Shown here one piece after another: positions 24,638 through 33,606 of a stretch of 64,000 nucleotides of DNA. The DNA comes from Sulfomarinibacter sp963733915 (GTDB lineage: Bacteria > Acidobacteriota > Thermoanaerobaculia > Thermoanaerobaculales > Sulfomarinibacteraceae). The notes beneath the pieces are model-generated. The model worked only from the letters and a program-made list of their open reading frames with translations. It did no database searches and was not told where the DNA came from. Made by a program: the position numbers and the translations under genes. The stretch is taken from positions 372,001-436,000 of the forward strand of contig CAVTEP010000006.1 of the NCBI GenBank assembly GCA_963733915.1. Reading direction: 5' to 3'. Position 1 is the stretch's first letter. The number at the start of each line of letters is the position of its first letter.

Positions 24638-26599
24638 TCACTCCGTTTTCGTCTCCTCGTCATCACCGGCGGCTTCCGCCGCCGTCTCGGCCATCTCGCC
24701 GGGCGCCCCCTCATTGTCGTCTTCCTCGCCCTCCCCATCGCCCGACGCCGCGGCCTCGACCGCGTGCGCCTCGTCCTCGTTGGACTCCTCGGCGGTTGCT
24801 TCCGTTTCGACGTCTGCGGGCACTTCCCCGTCCGAAGCTGCGGCCTCCGTCTCTGCCTCGACTGCTCCCTCGTCTGTGTCATCGGCCTCGACCACGCCGC
24901 CGGCGCGCAAAGCGGCCGCCATCGCGGTTTCGGTGCCGCCGGAGTCGCTGACATCGCCTCCGCTTTCGTCGACGACACCGTCCTGTTCGATGGTATGCAT
25001 CGACAGGCCGATGCGGCTCTCGTGCCAATCGATGCGGAGGATCCGGCAGCGCACGGCCTGCTCGGTGGCGAACATTTCTGCCAGGGCCAGGCTCTCGTCA
25101 CGGTCGATTTCCGAGATGTGGCACAGTCCCTCGACGCCTGGCGCAAGTTCGACGAAGACACCGAAATCCGTGATATTGGTGACCTTGCCGGAGACCACGT
25201 CACCGACGCCGTGAGTATTTGCGTATTCCTCCCATTCATTGGGCAGGAGCTCTTTCATCGACAACGATATGCGCTGGTTGTACGAGTCGATGGAGGTTAT
25301 CAGGGCCTCGACCTCCTCACCTTTCTGGACTACCTCGGAGGGGTGGTTGATGCGTCGCGTCCACGACATGTCCGAGATATGGACCAACCCGTCAACGCCG
25401 GGAATGATCTCGACGAATGCGCCGAAGTCAGTGAGGTTGCGGACCACTCCCTTGATCTTGTTGCCGACGCTGTAGGTCTCAGCGACTTGTTCCCACGGAT
25501 TGGGCTCGGTCGCGCGCAGAGACAGCGAAAGGCGGCGCTTGTCGGAATCAACCTCGGAAACGACCACCTCGACGTCCTGCCCGATCTCGAGGAGTGAACG
25601 AGGGTTCTTGATCTTTTTTGTCCATGACATCTCACTGACGTGGATGAGCCCCTCGACGCCCTCCTCGAGAACCACGAAGGCGCCATAGTCGACGATGCTC
25701 ACGACCTTGCCCTCGACGCGCTTGCCGACCGGATACTTCTCGGGAACCAGGATCCACGGGTCCTCGAATCGTTGCTTATAGCCGAGGGAGACGCGCTCGC
25801 GCTCGCGATCGAAGCGAAGCACCACGACATCGACCTCGTCGCCGACTTTGAAGTACTCGCTGGGGTGCCCGACCCGGCCCCACGAAATGTCGGTGATGTG
25901 AAGGAGGCCGTCGAGCCCGCCGAGGTCGACAAAAACTCCGTAGTCGGTCAGGTTTTTGACCACGCCTTTGACCAGTCCGCCCTCCTCGAGGGTCATCATG
26001 GTCTCTTCTTTTGCCTTGCCCTGCTCCTGCTCGAGGATCGCCTTGCGCGACAAAACGACGTTGGATCGCCGGCGATCAAAAGAGATGATCCGCGCCTCGA
26101 TCTCCTGTTCGAGATAGTCTTCAAGGCGGCGATTGGGGAGCAGATCGACCAGCGATCCCGGCAGAAAGGCCCGCACCCCGATATCCACCGACAGTCCACC
26201 CTTGACTCGCTCCAGCACCCTTCCCCGAACCGGCGACCCGCTCTTGAACGCCTCTTCGATCACCCGCCAGGTTTTGAGTTTGGCGGCCCGGTCACGAGAC
26301 AGCCGAACCCGCCCCTCGGACTCGTCGAATCTCTCGACAAAGACCTCGACCTCGTCATTTACCCTGACCTGAACCTCCGCTGTCTCGGAGTCGGTGAACT
26401 CGGAAACCGGAACGCTGCCCTCGCACTTGTAACCGATGTCGACCAGCACCTCGTCACCGTCGATGGCGACGACCGTTCCGTGAACGACCTCGCCTTCCTT
26501 CAGGGACTGGAGAGAGGTTTCCATGAGCTGCTCCATCGACAGCCCGTTCATCCCGTTCTCCTGTTCCTGATCACCATTGATGTCCGCGTCCATGCTCAA
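24638..26599 (-). CDS. rpsA: 30S ribosomal protein S1
   Basis: 653 residues with six consecutive S1 RNA-binding domains (repeated motifs such as GVVKNLTDYGVFVDLGGLDG, GKVVSIVDYGAFVVLEEGVE and GKVTNITDFGVFVELAPGVE). These are followed by a long acidic tail from about residue 545 (Glu/Asp/Ala/Val-rich). S1 brings mRNA to the ribosome. The start is probably the TTG at 26599, seven bases after AGGAGG; an ATG lies two codons later. The acidic tail makes it longer than the E. coli protein (557). Confidence 0.96.
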   Translation of the reverse strand: MSMDADINGDQEQENGMNGLSMEQLMETSLQSLKEGEVVHGTVVAIDGDEVLVDIGYKCEGSVPVSEFTDSETAEVQVRVNDEVEVFVERFDESEGRVRLSRDRAAKLKTWRVIEEAFKSGSPVRGRVLERVKGGLSVDIGVRAFLPGSLVDLLPNRRLEDYLEQEIEARIISFDRRRSNVVLSRKAILEQEQGKAKEETMMTLEEGGLVKGVVKNLTDYGVFVDLGGLDGLLHITDISWGRVGHPSEYFKVGDEVDVVVLRFDRERERVSLGYKQRFEDPWILVPEKYPVGKRVEGKVVSIVDYGAFVVLEEGVEGLIHVSEMSWTKKIKNPRSLLEIGQDVEVVVSEVDSDKRRLSLSLRATEPNPWEQVAETYSVGNKIKGVVRNLTDFGAFVEIIPGVDGLVHISDMSWTRRINHPSEVVQKGEEVEALITSIDSYNQRISLSMKELLPNEWEEYANTHGVGDVVSGKVTNITDFGVFVELAPGVEGLCHISEIDRDESLALAEMFATEQAVRCRILRIDWHESRIGLSMHTIEQDGVVDESGGDVSDSGGTETAMAAALRAGGVVEADDTDEGAVEAETEAAASDGEVPADVETEATAEESNEDEAHAVEAAASGDGEGEEDDNEGAPGEMAETAAEAAGDDEETKTE

Positions 26600-26681
26600 G
26601 ACCGTTCCTCCTCGCTAGATTCATCCCATATGAACCTAGCCTCTGTAATTTGATGACCTTACGGTTTCCAGACCTGTGCTG

Positions 26682-27401
26682 TCAAGCAGGCTTTGACAAA
26701 TGATTGGCGACCTCCCTCATCAGCCGCTCTACCACCTCGTCGAGGGTGGAACCGGTGGTGTCCACAACGATCGACCCGGGCGCCACCTGAAGCGGCGATT
26801 CAGTGCGCGATGTGTCCTGCAAGTCGCGCTGTTGTTGCTGCTCCCGCACCTCGTCGAAGCTTGCTCCGACGTGCTTGGCCGAGAGGTCGCGATGCCGCCG
26901 CTGTGCGCGTTCGTCGACGCTGGCCGTGAGAAAAAACTTGAGGGCGGCATCCGGGAACACGACGGTGCCGATATCCCTGCCCTCCATCACACCTCCCTTT
27001 GCTCGGCCGAGCTCACGTTGCAGCGGGACCAGAGCGCTCCGCACCCCTGGCAAGGCCGAAACTGCGGAGGCCATCAACGAGCACTCGGGGGTCCGGATCT
27101 CCGGGCCGACGTCCTCGCCGTCGACAAAGACGGAGGTGCCGCCGCCGCCGGCCTCAACGGTGATGCGGTGGCGGTCCATCAACTCGACCACCCGCAGAGC
27201 TCCGGCTCGGTCGAGAGGTTCCTCGAGACCGTCGCGAAGGGCGAGCAGGGCCACTGCGCGGTACATGGCTCCGGTGTCGAGATATGGCACACCCAGCTCC
27301 TCGGCGAGCCGTTTGGCGACCGTCGACTTGCCCGCCGCGGCGGGGCCGTCGATCGCGATAAGGAGCCTGCGGGGAGAGTCCTGGCGAGGTGATGAGGCCA
27401 C
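26682..27401 (-). CDS. cmk: cytidylate kinase
   Basis: 239 residues. The P-loop is IAIDGPAAAGKSTVAKRLAE, followed by LGVPYLDTGAMYRAVAL. The CMP-binding insert and EGRDIGTVVFPDAALKFFLTASVDERAQRR with the LID-type RDLSAKHV region are typical of CMP kinase. It makes CDP from CMP. The GTG at 27401 follows GAAAGGATC. The order cmk-rpsA is conserved in many bacteria. Upstream it is divergent from the radical SAM gene with only 36 bp between them. Confidence 0.95.
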   Translation of the reverse strand: MASSPRQDSPRRLLIAIDGPAAAGKSTVAKRLAEELGVPYLDTGAMYRAVALLALRDGLEEPLDRAGALRVVELMDRHRITVEAGGGGTSVFVDGEDVGPEIRTPECSLMASAVSALPGVRSALVPLQRELGRAKGGVMEGRDIGTVVFPDAALKFFLTASVDERAQRRHRDLSAKHVGASFDEVREQQQQRDLQDTSRTESPLQVAPGSIVVDTTGSTLDEVVERLMREVANHLSKPA

Positions 27402-27437
27402 GATCGGGATCCTTTCGAGCTTGCGCGCGAGCGATCA

Positions 27438-29030
27438 TTGTACAGCGTGCATTATCCTCTGACGGTGAAGATCGATCGCAATCGACTGTTGGCGGCCGAG
27501 CGGCGGCTGTTCGAGCTGCGCCCCGCGGGTCGACTGCGCGTTGGTGTCGGCTACCCGAACACCTATCACGTCGCCATGTCGTCGCTCGCGTTTCAGTGGG
27601 CGGTCGAGCTCGCAGCCGGCTGTGAGGACGTCGGTGTCGAGCGGTTTTTCGCCCCTCCATCGGGCGACGGTCGAACCCTCGACGGGGCCAGCCCGCTTGG
27701 CGACCTCGATGTGCTGGCTTGGAGTTGTTCGTTCGAGCTCGACGCCGCGAACTTGATCGCCACCCTTGGCGCCGCCGGCATTCCCCACCGCCGAGACCAA
27801 CGTGACCACCGCCATCCGCTGTTGGTCATGGGCGGCGCGGTTGCATCCATCAACCCACTGCCGCTGGCGCCCGCGATCGATGTTTTCGTGCTCGGCTCGG
27901 CGGAACTCCTATGGCCGCCCCTCATCGACCTGGTTCGCGCACATACGGATCGCGATCGGCTGCTGCTCGAGCTCGCGGGCCGCGACGGCTACTTCGTCCC
28001 CGCGCACCACCTCGGGGCCGACCAGCGGCCGCGGGGGAAACGGCGGCGGATCGAAAAGCGCGATGCCCAGATGAAGGATCCGCGAATGGTTCCGGCCTCC
28101 AATATCGTCACCCCGCATACCGAGTACAGCGGTCGCGGCCTGGTCGAGATGTCCCGCGGTTGCCCGGAGAAATGCCGCTACTGCTGGGTGAGTTACAACT
28201 ACGGCCGCCTGCGGTGTTACCCCACCGACGCGATAGTCGAGCGAATCGAACGCCTGAGTGCGATCACCGACAGGGTGGGCTTCGTGGCAACCGCGGTCGG
28301 CGATCACCCGCAGCTGGCCGAAATCCTGGAGATCTGCCGCCGGCGCGACCTCAGCGTTGCCCTGTCATCGCTGCGAATCCCGGCAATGAACGAAAATGTG
28401 TTGCGCCCGCTTGCCGAATCTGGCGCCCGCTCGGTCACGATCGCGCCGGAAACTGGAACCGACGAGCTTCGACGGCGCCTCAACAAGCCGATCACGAACA
28501 CCGCGATACTCGAGGCGGTGGAAACCGCTCAGCGATGCGGAATCGACAGCCTCAAGATGTACTTCATCATCGGACTGCCGGGAGAGACCGATGACGACCT
28601 CATCGGCATCGCCAAGCTCGTTCGCGAGGTCCAGAAGCTCATGGTCAGGTACGGCCGGGAGCGCGGCCGCGTGGGCACCCTCCATGTCGGCTTCAACGTG
28701 CTCGTGCCAAAGCCCTATACTCCATACGCCCGGGAGCCGATGCTCGATCGCACCGAGGCCCGGCGGCGTCTCAAGGTGGTGGAGTCCGGGCTCACCGGCG
28801 TCGGAAACCTGATAATCGACCGGCCGGCCTACCGCGAAGCCCTATGGCAGGCCTATCTCAGCCGCGGTGACTGCTCGGCTTTTGCGGCCGTCGAGCGCGC
28901 CGCTTCGGGCGCCTCACTCGGGGAGCTGTTGGCGGCCTATCGAGAGCAGGTGAACGACTCCGCTCTCAGTCGGGTCGAGGGTGACGCGGTGTGGCAGTTC
29001 ATCTCCTCCGCCCCCACCCCATCGGACTGA
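27438..29030 (+). CDS. B12-binding-domain radical SAM protein (TIGR03960-like)
   Basis: About 530 residues. The N-terminal 200 residues form a B12-binding-like Rossmann region (RVGVGYPNTYHVAMSSLAFQ, VLAWSCSFELDAANL, LLVMGGAVASINPLPLAPAI). The radical SAM cluster motif is SRGCPEKCRYCWVSY, followed by SLRIPAMNENVLRPLAESG, ITIAPETGTDELRR and MYFIIGLPGETDDD. Proteins of this kind are often fused to or next to a TIGR03936 domain and RNA-processing genes, but their reaction is unknown. The start is uncertain: TTG at 27438 or GTG at 27447 or 27465; none has a strong Shine-Dalgarno. Confidence 0.85.
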   Translation: MYSVHYPLTVKIDRNRLLAAERRLFELRPAGRLRVGVGYPNTYHVAMSSLAFQWAVELAAGCEDVGVERFFAPPSGDGRTLDGASPLGDLDVLAWSCSFELDAANLIATLGAAGIPHRRDQRDHRHPLLVMGGAVASINPLPLAPAIDVFVLGSAELLWPPLIDLVRAHTDRDRLLLELAGRDGYFVPAHHLGADQRPRGKRRRIEKRDAQMKDPRMVPASNIVTPHTEYSGRGLVEMSRGCPEKCRYCWVSYNYGRLRCYPTDAIVERIERLSAITDRVGFVATAVGDHPQLAEILEICRRRDLSVALSSLRIPAMNENVLRPLAESGARSVTIAPETGTDELRRRLNKPITNTAILEAVETAQRCGIDSLKMYFIIGLPGETDDDLIGIAKLVREVQKLMVRYGRERGRVGTLHVGFNVLVPKPYTPYAREPMLDRTEARRRLKVVESGLTGVGNLIIDRPAYREALWQAYLSRGDCSAFAAVERAASGASLGELLAAYREQVNDSALSRVEGDAVWQFISSAPTPSD

Positions 29031-29081
29031 CAAGAAAGGCGCGTCGTACCTGCCTTCCGCGGCGGCCGGCGGATAGCCGCA

Positions 29082-29153
29082 ACCACGAATGCACAAAGCA
29101 CGACACAAAGGAATTTCTTTGTGGGTTCCTTCGTGGCTTCGTGTCCTTGTGTT
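29082..29153. repeat. intergenic hairpin element with CACAAAG / CTTTGTG arms
   Basis: The left arm carries degenerate copies of CACRAAG (CACGAAT, CACAAAG, CACGACACAAAG). After GAATTT the right arm carries the complements CTTTGTG, CTTCGTG, CTTCGTG, CCTTGTG. The centre CACAAAGGAATTTCTTTGTG is a perfect 7-bp stem. It lies between the convergent 3' ends of the radical SAM gene (+) and the DUF1573 gene (-), so it may act as a bidirectional terminator. The rest of 29031-29228 has no gene. Confidence 0.65.
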
Positions 29154-29228
29154 TGCGACGTCTAACCCGCATCGCGATTCGGCATGGACCGCGCCGCGGT
29201 CGCAACGCGGCGCCGTGGAATCAACGGG

Positions 29229-30306
29229 TTAGTGGCCTGCAGCCGGACGGCGGGTGCGCGACGGCGTTACAACGACCGGCAAGCGCAGCTTCGGTCGTTC
29301 AGGGTCATCGGTGCTGACATCGACCCAACCGTCCACCGTGACCGCCGGGGATGCCCCCTCGATGTCGTCGAGCACGGCCACCCTCATCGTCTGCTGGACG
29401 CTGCGAGGGCCGAAAGCGGTGGCCGAGAAGAGCCCCGGGTGCGAGACCTCGATACCGGTGACCAGGAACTCCCGGCCCCGGTTGTTGATCAGGTTGACGG
29501 TGAGTGATCGCTTTCGGCCCTCAGCCACGCTGCCGGTCCAGAGACGGATCTCTCCTGGTCGTCGCCTCGATCAGCGGGCGGACCCGGGTCGAGTACGGGA
29601 CCTCCAGGGTCGAAACGGCTGGATGGTCGATCTCGACTCGGATCGTTCCGGCGCTCGCACCGACCGGCGAGTCGGTTGCCACAAACATCTCCAACCACTG
29701 ATCCCCCGGGACTCCTCCAAACTCTTCCGCCTCAGACTCGTTGGTGACCGGCACGGCCTGAGCGACCAGATGAGGGTCTCCGGTTACCGCCCGAACCACC
29801 ACCAGAGCCTCACCGTCGTTTCGGTGCAGCAACACCCGCGCGCGCCCCTCCTCCCCCTCCAGGCTGGAGACCACAAGGCGGTTGAAGGGCTTGATCAAGA
29901 CCGGCGCCTCGACGTCGACGGAAAAGCGAAGAACAAGGTCGCGCGAATATTCCGAATCGGTGCGGACGTTGATCGACTTCGACGAGCGTCCGTTCTGGAG
30001 GACCGTCGTGCGCATCGTGGCTACCAGCGTTCCCGACCCACCTGCCGGGATGACCGAGTCATGCTCGGCCACCGTGCAGCCTCAGGAGGGTTTGGCGCGG
30101 ATGATATTGACGTCGTCCGGTCCGTCATTGTGGAACACGAAGGTCGCCGTTGCCGTCATCCCACCCACGACCTTGCCCATGTCGAGCTCGGCGTTTTCAA
30201 CCCAGAAAGTGGGGCTGGCGACCTGCTGCGGGCTGACGACCGTCGCGGTCACGGCAGCTGTCGCGAGCACCGCCGCGACAGCGGCGGCGCGAATAGAGCG
30301 TGTCAT
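29229..30306 (-). CDS. exported DUF1573 protein with in-frame TGA at a Cys position and one frame break
   Basis: The N-terminus is a signal peptide (MTRSIRAAAVAAVLATAAVT) followed by the DUF1573 pattern VENAELDMGKVVGGMTATATFVFHNDG. At 30082-30084 the frame reads RAKPS-TGA-GCTVAEHDSVIPAGGSG. In this family the motif is S-C-G-C-T, so the TGA stands for the first Cys and the reading frame simply continues after it to 29521. A second break near 29556 shifts the frame (RPLIEATT joins RPGEIRLWTGSVAEGRK in the next frame). Possible explanations are selenocysteine insertion, a substitution, or decay. It is last in the larA-cupin-ferredoxin operon. Confidence 0.7.
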
Positions 30307-30378
30307 GGAGGCCTCCTCGGGCGTGTCGACCGGCGTTCAGCTGCAAAGCGTCGACCGCCGATCGCTCACCCGATTGTA

Positions 30379-31155
30379 TCAGCCGGCGATACGGTACTCA
30401 CCGAGGATGTGGCCGCGGGTTCCGACCACGAGGCATTCCACCGGAACGGAGCGGCGGGCCATCCGCAGCGCCTCTTCGGCCAGGCGCACGAGCCCACCGC
30501 AGCACGGCACCTCCATCACCATCACCTTGAGACTGCGAATTTGGGCTTCGTCGATCATCGCCACCAGTTTTTGAAGGTAGATCTCCTGATTGCCGTCAAG
30601 CTTGGGGCAGGCGATCGCAAGCGAGTGACCGGAGAGGTGGCGCTGGTGAAAGTCACCGACCGAAAACGCGACGCAGTCGGCGGCGAGAAGCACGTCTGCA
30701 CCGGTAAAGAAGGGCGCCGTCGGCGGCACCAGATGGAGCTGGATCGGCCAGTGACGGAGCTGCGGCGGCTGTTCCTGGCCTGCGCCCACCGGTGTGGTCG
30801 CCGCGGGTTCGTGCATCCGCGCTCGGGAACCCGGGCAGCCGCCGCTCATCACCGGTGGCTGCGCTACAACCGTCATCGTCGGACGCTTCCCGCCGCGACC
30901 GCCGTTCGGTCTGATCGTCGCAAGATGGCGCTCGACCGCGGCCGCGTCAAAGGCCTCGGCCTCGCGTTCGACAACTGTTATCGCGCCCTGCGGGCAGTGA
31001 CCCAGGCAGGCGCCGAGTCCATCGCAGTAGACGTCGCTCACCAGCCTCGCCTTGCCGTCGATGATGGCGATCGCCCCCTCGGCGCAGGCGGTGACGCAGT
31101 CACCGCATCCGTCGCAGAGCTGTTCGTCGATCTCGATCATTTCTCGCACGGTCAT
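30379..31155 (-). CDS. 4Fe-4S dicluster ferredoxin-like protein with C-terminal Cys-containing domain
   Basis: 258 residues. The N-terminal 2x[4Fe-4S] ferredoxin has CDGCGDCVTACAEGAI and a second motif CDGLGACLGHCPQGAI, both with the CxxxxxC...CP-type spacing. The middle is a Gly/Pro/Arg linker with GGCPGSRAR. The C-terminal part has ADVLLAADCVAFSV, IACPKLDG and MEVPCCGGLVRLAEEAL and may bind another cofactor. It looks like a cytoplasmic redox protein. It sits 3 bp downstream of the cupin gene and follows larA on the same strand. Confidence 0.88.
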   Translation of the reverse strand: MTVREMIEIDEQLCDGCGDCVTACAEGAIAIIDGKARLVSDVYCDGLGACLGHCPQGAITVVEREAEAFDAAAVERHLATIRPNGGRGGKRPTMTVVAQPPVMSGGCPGSRARMHEPAATTPVGAGQEQPPQLRHWPIQLHLVPPTAPFFTGADVLLAADCVAFSVGDFHQRHLSGHSLAIACPKLDGNQEIYLQKLVAMIDEAQIRSLKVMVMEVPCCGGLVRLAEEALRMARRSVPVECLVVGTRGHILGEYRIAG

Positions 31156-31158
31156 GCT

Positions 31159-31518
31159 TCACTCTCCCGATGTGATCTCGCGGAGCATGGTCAGGAGCAT
31201 CCGGCTCGCCTGGTTCGCATACAGGGCGTGCGGGACGTTGGCCGGCATGAGCACGATCTCACCCGCCCGCAGCTCGACCACGTGACCGCCGATGGTGACA
31301 TCGAGCCGGCCATCGACAACTTGGACCAGGGCGTCGAAAGGGGCGGTGTGCTCGGACAATCCCTGACCCTCATCGAAGGCGAAGAGGGTCACGTTGCCAC
31401 CGCTGGATTTCGCCAACACGCGGCTGACGATCGCCCCCTCGGCGATCTTCACCAGGTCGATCAATGTGCTCGCCTGGTCGGACGGCAGCGCTTCGGTCAC
31501 CTTGTTCGCAGCGTTCAT
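31159..31518 (-). CDS. small cupin-domain protein
   Basis: 119 residues from the ATG at 31518, which follows GAAAGG; a longer N-terminal frame exists but looks non-coding. It has one cupin barrel with EHTAPFDALVQVVDGRLDVT and GEIVLMPANVPHALYA, giving the two conserved metal-binding motifs (His and Glu in the first, His in the second). Small cupins of this type often sit next to ferredoxin genes in anaerobes. It is 79 bp after larA and 3 bp before the ferredoxin gene. Confidence 0.88.
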   Translation of the reverse strand: MNAANKVTEALPSDQASTLIDLVKIAEGAIVSRVLAKSSGGNVTLFAFDEGQGLSEHTAPFDALVQVVDGRLDVTIGGHVVELRAGEIVLMPANVPHALYANQASRMLLTMLREITSGE

Positions 31519-31597
31519 CGCGTGCCTTTCGGGGGCATTGCCCCTTTCGACCACATAGTGCGGATCGATTCGGCTTCTGTCCTTGATCGGGGTCAAG

Positions 31598-32869
31598 TCA
31601 GCGCGAAGCGCGTGGGTAGACCGCGGCCGAGGCCATCACGCCCACCCGTCCCCCCGGATGAAGCCGGCGCCACTCCTCGACCACCACGGTGGGATCGGCG
31701 ATCGCCTCGAAGCCGAGCCGTTCCGCCGTCACGGGGTCCAACGCGGAGTGAAGCAGCACCCGATAGCCTGCCGTCTTTTCGACCAGGCGAAGCGTCGTGT
31801 GACCATATTGCACCCAGCGTGTCACGAGCCTCGCCATGATCGACTCCGGTCGCGGATCATCGACAAAAGGAGCCATTTCCGGCGAGCCCAGGCCCTTATC
31901 GAGCGCCGCCACCCACAACAGTTCGCCACCGGGCGCGAGAAACCGGCAGGCGGCGTCGAGTGACTTGTGGGCCTGGATCAAAGTCGAGTCTGAAGGCGCT
32001 CCGCCGGCACCGGCAACCATCAGATCGAACGCCTCTTCCGAGCCTCGCTCGAACCACGAGCGGGCCCGCTCGACGGCGGCGGAAAACGCGATTCGCCAGG
32101 GGCCGGCGCCTGCCCAGGCAATCCCGCCGTCGCGGCCTTCGACCAGACACAGGGCAAGGTCGGGGCAACGGAGGCCGGCGGCGCGTTCGATCTCCTCGGC
32201 GACCGGATTACCCTCCAAACACCCCGGCTCGCAGCCCGGGTGGCGCTGCGGCCCTGAGCCCCCCAGTTCGAGGACGAGCGCGTGGTTGGCCTGGATTTCC
32301 TGGTATCCGCCGACCCCGGGAAAGAGCATCTTCGGACCGCCGCCAAAACCGGCAAAGTAGTGGTGGCGCACCCCGCCGACGGTCAGCAGCAGATCGCACT
32401 CGACCGCAGCCCGGTGCAGCCGCAACGGCAGCCCCGGGCGCAGCTCGCCGATTGGCAACAGAGCGTGTTCATCCCGGCTGTCGTGTTCGATGACCTGGAT
32501 GTCCGGGGGCAGGGGTCCGAGCAGCTCCGCCAGTCTTTCCGGCCCGACCGGCGGATGGGTGCCGTTGGCGACCAGGATGGTGATGGCCCCGCCGTCGATA
32601 CCACCAACCCGAAGCCGACCCAACACCACCGGCAGAACGTCTGGAAGGCAGGCTTTCCGGGTCGCGTCGGGCACGACAATCGTTGCCCCGCGGCGGCCGC
32701 GGGCGAGATCGGCAAGCGGCGGCCCGTCGAGGGGCAGGTCGAGGGCGCTGGCAACCTCGGCGGAGGCATCGGAACGACCCGGCGGCGCTGAGGGCGCGAT
32801 CGCCCGCACCCGCATTTCGCGGAGGTCGAGAGCGACGCTTTCTCGGGCGTATGGGAGTTTGACAATCAC
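31598..32869 (-). CDS. LarA-family nickel-pincer lactate racemase or related racemase
   Basis: 423 residues. All residues that hold the nickel-pincer nucleotide in Lactobacillus LarA have visible counterparts: Arg in PDATRKA, His in NGTHPP, His in RHHYFAGF, Lys in GGGPKMLFPG, His in ANHALVL and Lys in QAHKSLDAA. The family includes racemases and epimerases of several 2-hydroxyacids, so lactate is not certain. The cofactor genes larB, larC and larE are not in the window. It is divergent from the AMMECR1 gene with 23 bp between start codons. Confidence 0.88.
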   Translation of the reverse strand: MIVKLPYARESVALDLREMRVRAIAPSAPPGRSDASAEVASALDLPLDGPPLADLARGRRGATIVVPDATRKACLPDVLPVVLGRLRVGGIDGGAITILVANGTHPPVGPERLAELLGPLPPDIQVIEHDSRDEHALLPIGELRPGLPLRLHRAAVECDLLLTVGGVRHHYFAGFGGGPKMLFPGVGGYQEIQANHALVLELGGSGPQRHPGCEPGCLEGNPVAEEIERAAGLRCPDLALCLVEGRDGGIAWAGAGPWRIAFSAAVERARSWFERGSEEAFDLMVAGAGGAPSDSTLIQAHKSLDAACRFLAPGGELLWVAALDKGLGSPEMAPFVDDPRPESIMARLVTRWVQYGHTTLRLVEKTAGYRVLLHSALDPVTAERLGFEAIADPTVVVEEWRRLHPGGRVGVMASAAVYPRASR

Positions 32870-32892
32870 CGGCTCACGATAGCATCCTGGGC

Positions 32893-33465
32893 ATGATGGA
32901 CAAGAGCCCCGCCACGACAGCGATCGGCGCCGATTCGCGCCACCTTCTCCTCAACCTGGCGCGAGAGACGATTCAATGCCGGCTGGACGGGCGGCCGCTC
33001 CCCTCGCCATCGCCCGACGACCCGGCACTGCTCGAACAGCGGGGCGCGTTCGTGACCCTCAAGATCGATGGCCGGCTGCGCGGATGCATCGGCCACGTGA
33101 TCGGTGTCGCGCCGTTGTGGCGTGCTGTCCGCGACAACGCCATAGCCGCCGCCTTCGAGGACCCGCGCTTCGAGCCCCTCGCCAATGACGAGCTGGCGCG
33201 AACCCGCATCGACATATCCGCGCTCACCCCGCTCCGCGTCGCCAATGCCGATGAGGTGACGGTCGGCCGCGACGGGGTGATGATCGAACGGGGACGGGCG
33301 CGCGGCCTGCTGCTCCCGCAGGTGGCGGTCGAGTACGGCTGGGACCGGGAGACGTTTTTGGATCACACCTGCCGCAAGGCCGGGCTCGAGGCCGGCTGTT
33401 GGCGACGGTCCGACACCGTCGTCTCGATCTTCTCGGCCGAAGTCTTCAGCGAAGAAGAAACATGA
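32893..33465 (+). CDS. AmmeMemoRadiSam system protein A (AMMECR1 domain)
   Basis: 190 residues covering the whole AMMECR1 domain. The hallmark LRGCIGH appears in KIDGRLRGCIGHVIGV, followed by the AAAFEDPRF stretch and DISALTPLRV, and VEYGWDRETFLDHTCRKAGL near the end. In many bacteria it is encoded with a MEMO-type dioxygenase and a radical SAM protein; neither is adjacent here. Its biochemical role is not established. The start is ATG ATG at 32893. Confidence 0.9.
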   Translation: MMDKSPATTAIGADSRHLLLNLARETIQCRLDGRPLPSPSPDDPALLEQRGAFVTLKIDGRLRGCIGHVIGVAPLWRAVRDNAIAAAFEDPRFEPLANDELARTRIDISALTPLRVANADEVTVGRDGVMIERGRARGLLLPQVAVEYGWDRETFLDHTCRKAGLEAGCWRRSDTVVSIFSAEVFSEEET

Positions 33466-33473
33466 TTTCTAAT

Positions 33474-33592
33474 TTTGAATGAGGAATTAGGAATTAGGAA
33501 TGCCCCCACCCACCCCAGCTAACGTTCAAAAAATCTAGGGGGAGGGCGGGAATTCCTCATTCCTAATTCCTCATTCCTAACTTCTGATTGGT
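33474..33592. repeat. intergenic inverted-arm element with GGAATTA repeats
   Basis: The left arm is GAGGAATTAGGAATTAGGAA, then a C-rich block (GCCCCCACCCACCCC). After a 25-nt spacer follows a G-rich block (GGGGGAGGGCGGGAATT) and the right arm with reverse-complement copies (TTCCTCATTCCTAATTCC and TCATTCCTAA). It could form a hairpin of more than 40 bp in the RNA downstream of the AMMECR1 gene. It lies only 15 bp before trmJ, so it may also affect trmJ expression. No ORF. Confidence 0.7.
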
Positions 33593-33606
33593 TATGATGG
33601 CGGGCG

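Noticed and set aside
26640..26690. TTGACA hexamer upstream of rpsA as a promoter -35 box
   Set aside because: The hexamer overlaps the cmk stop and the sequence 17 bp downstream (GTAAGG) is a poor -10, so I do not call it.
29254..31839. 861-codon plus-strand open frame across the DUF1573, ferredoxin and cupin genes
   Set aside because: Its translation is Arg/His/Asp-rich with no family motif, while the opposite strand has clear ferredoxin and cupin motifs; a GC-rich shadow.
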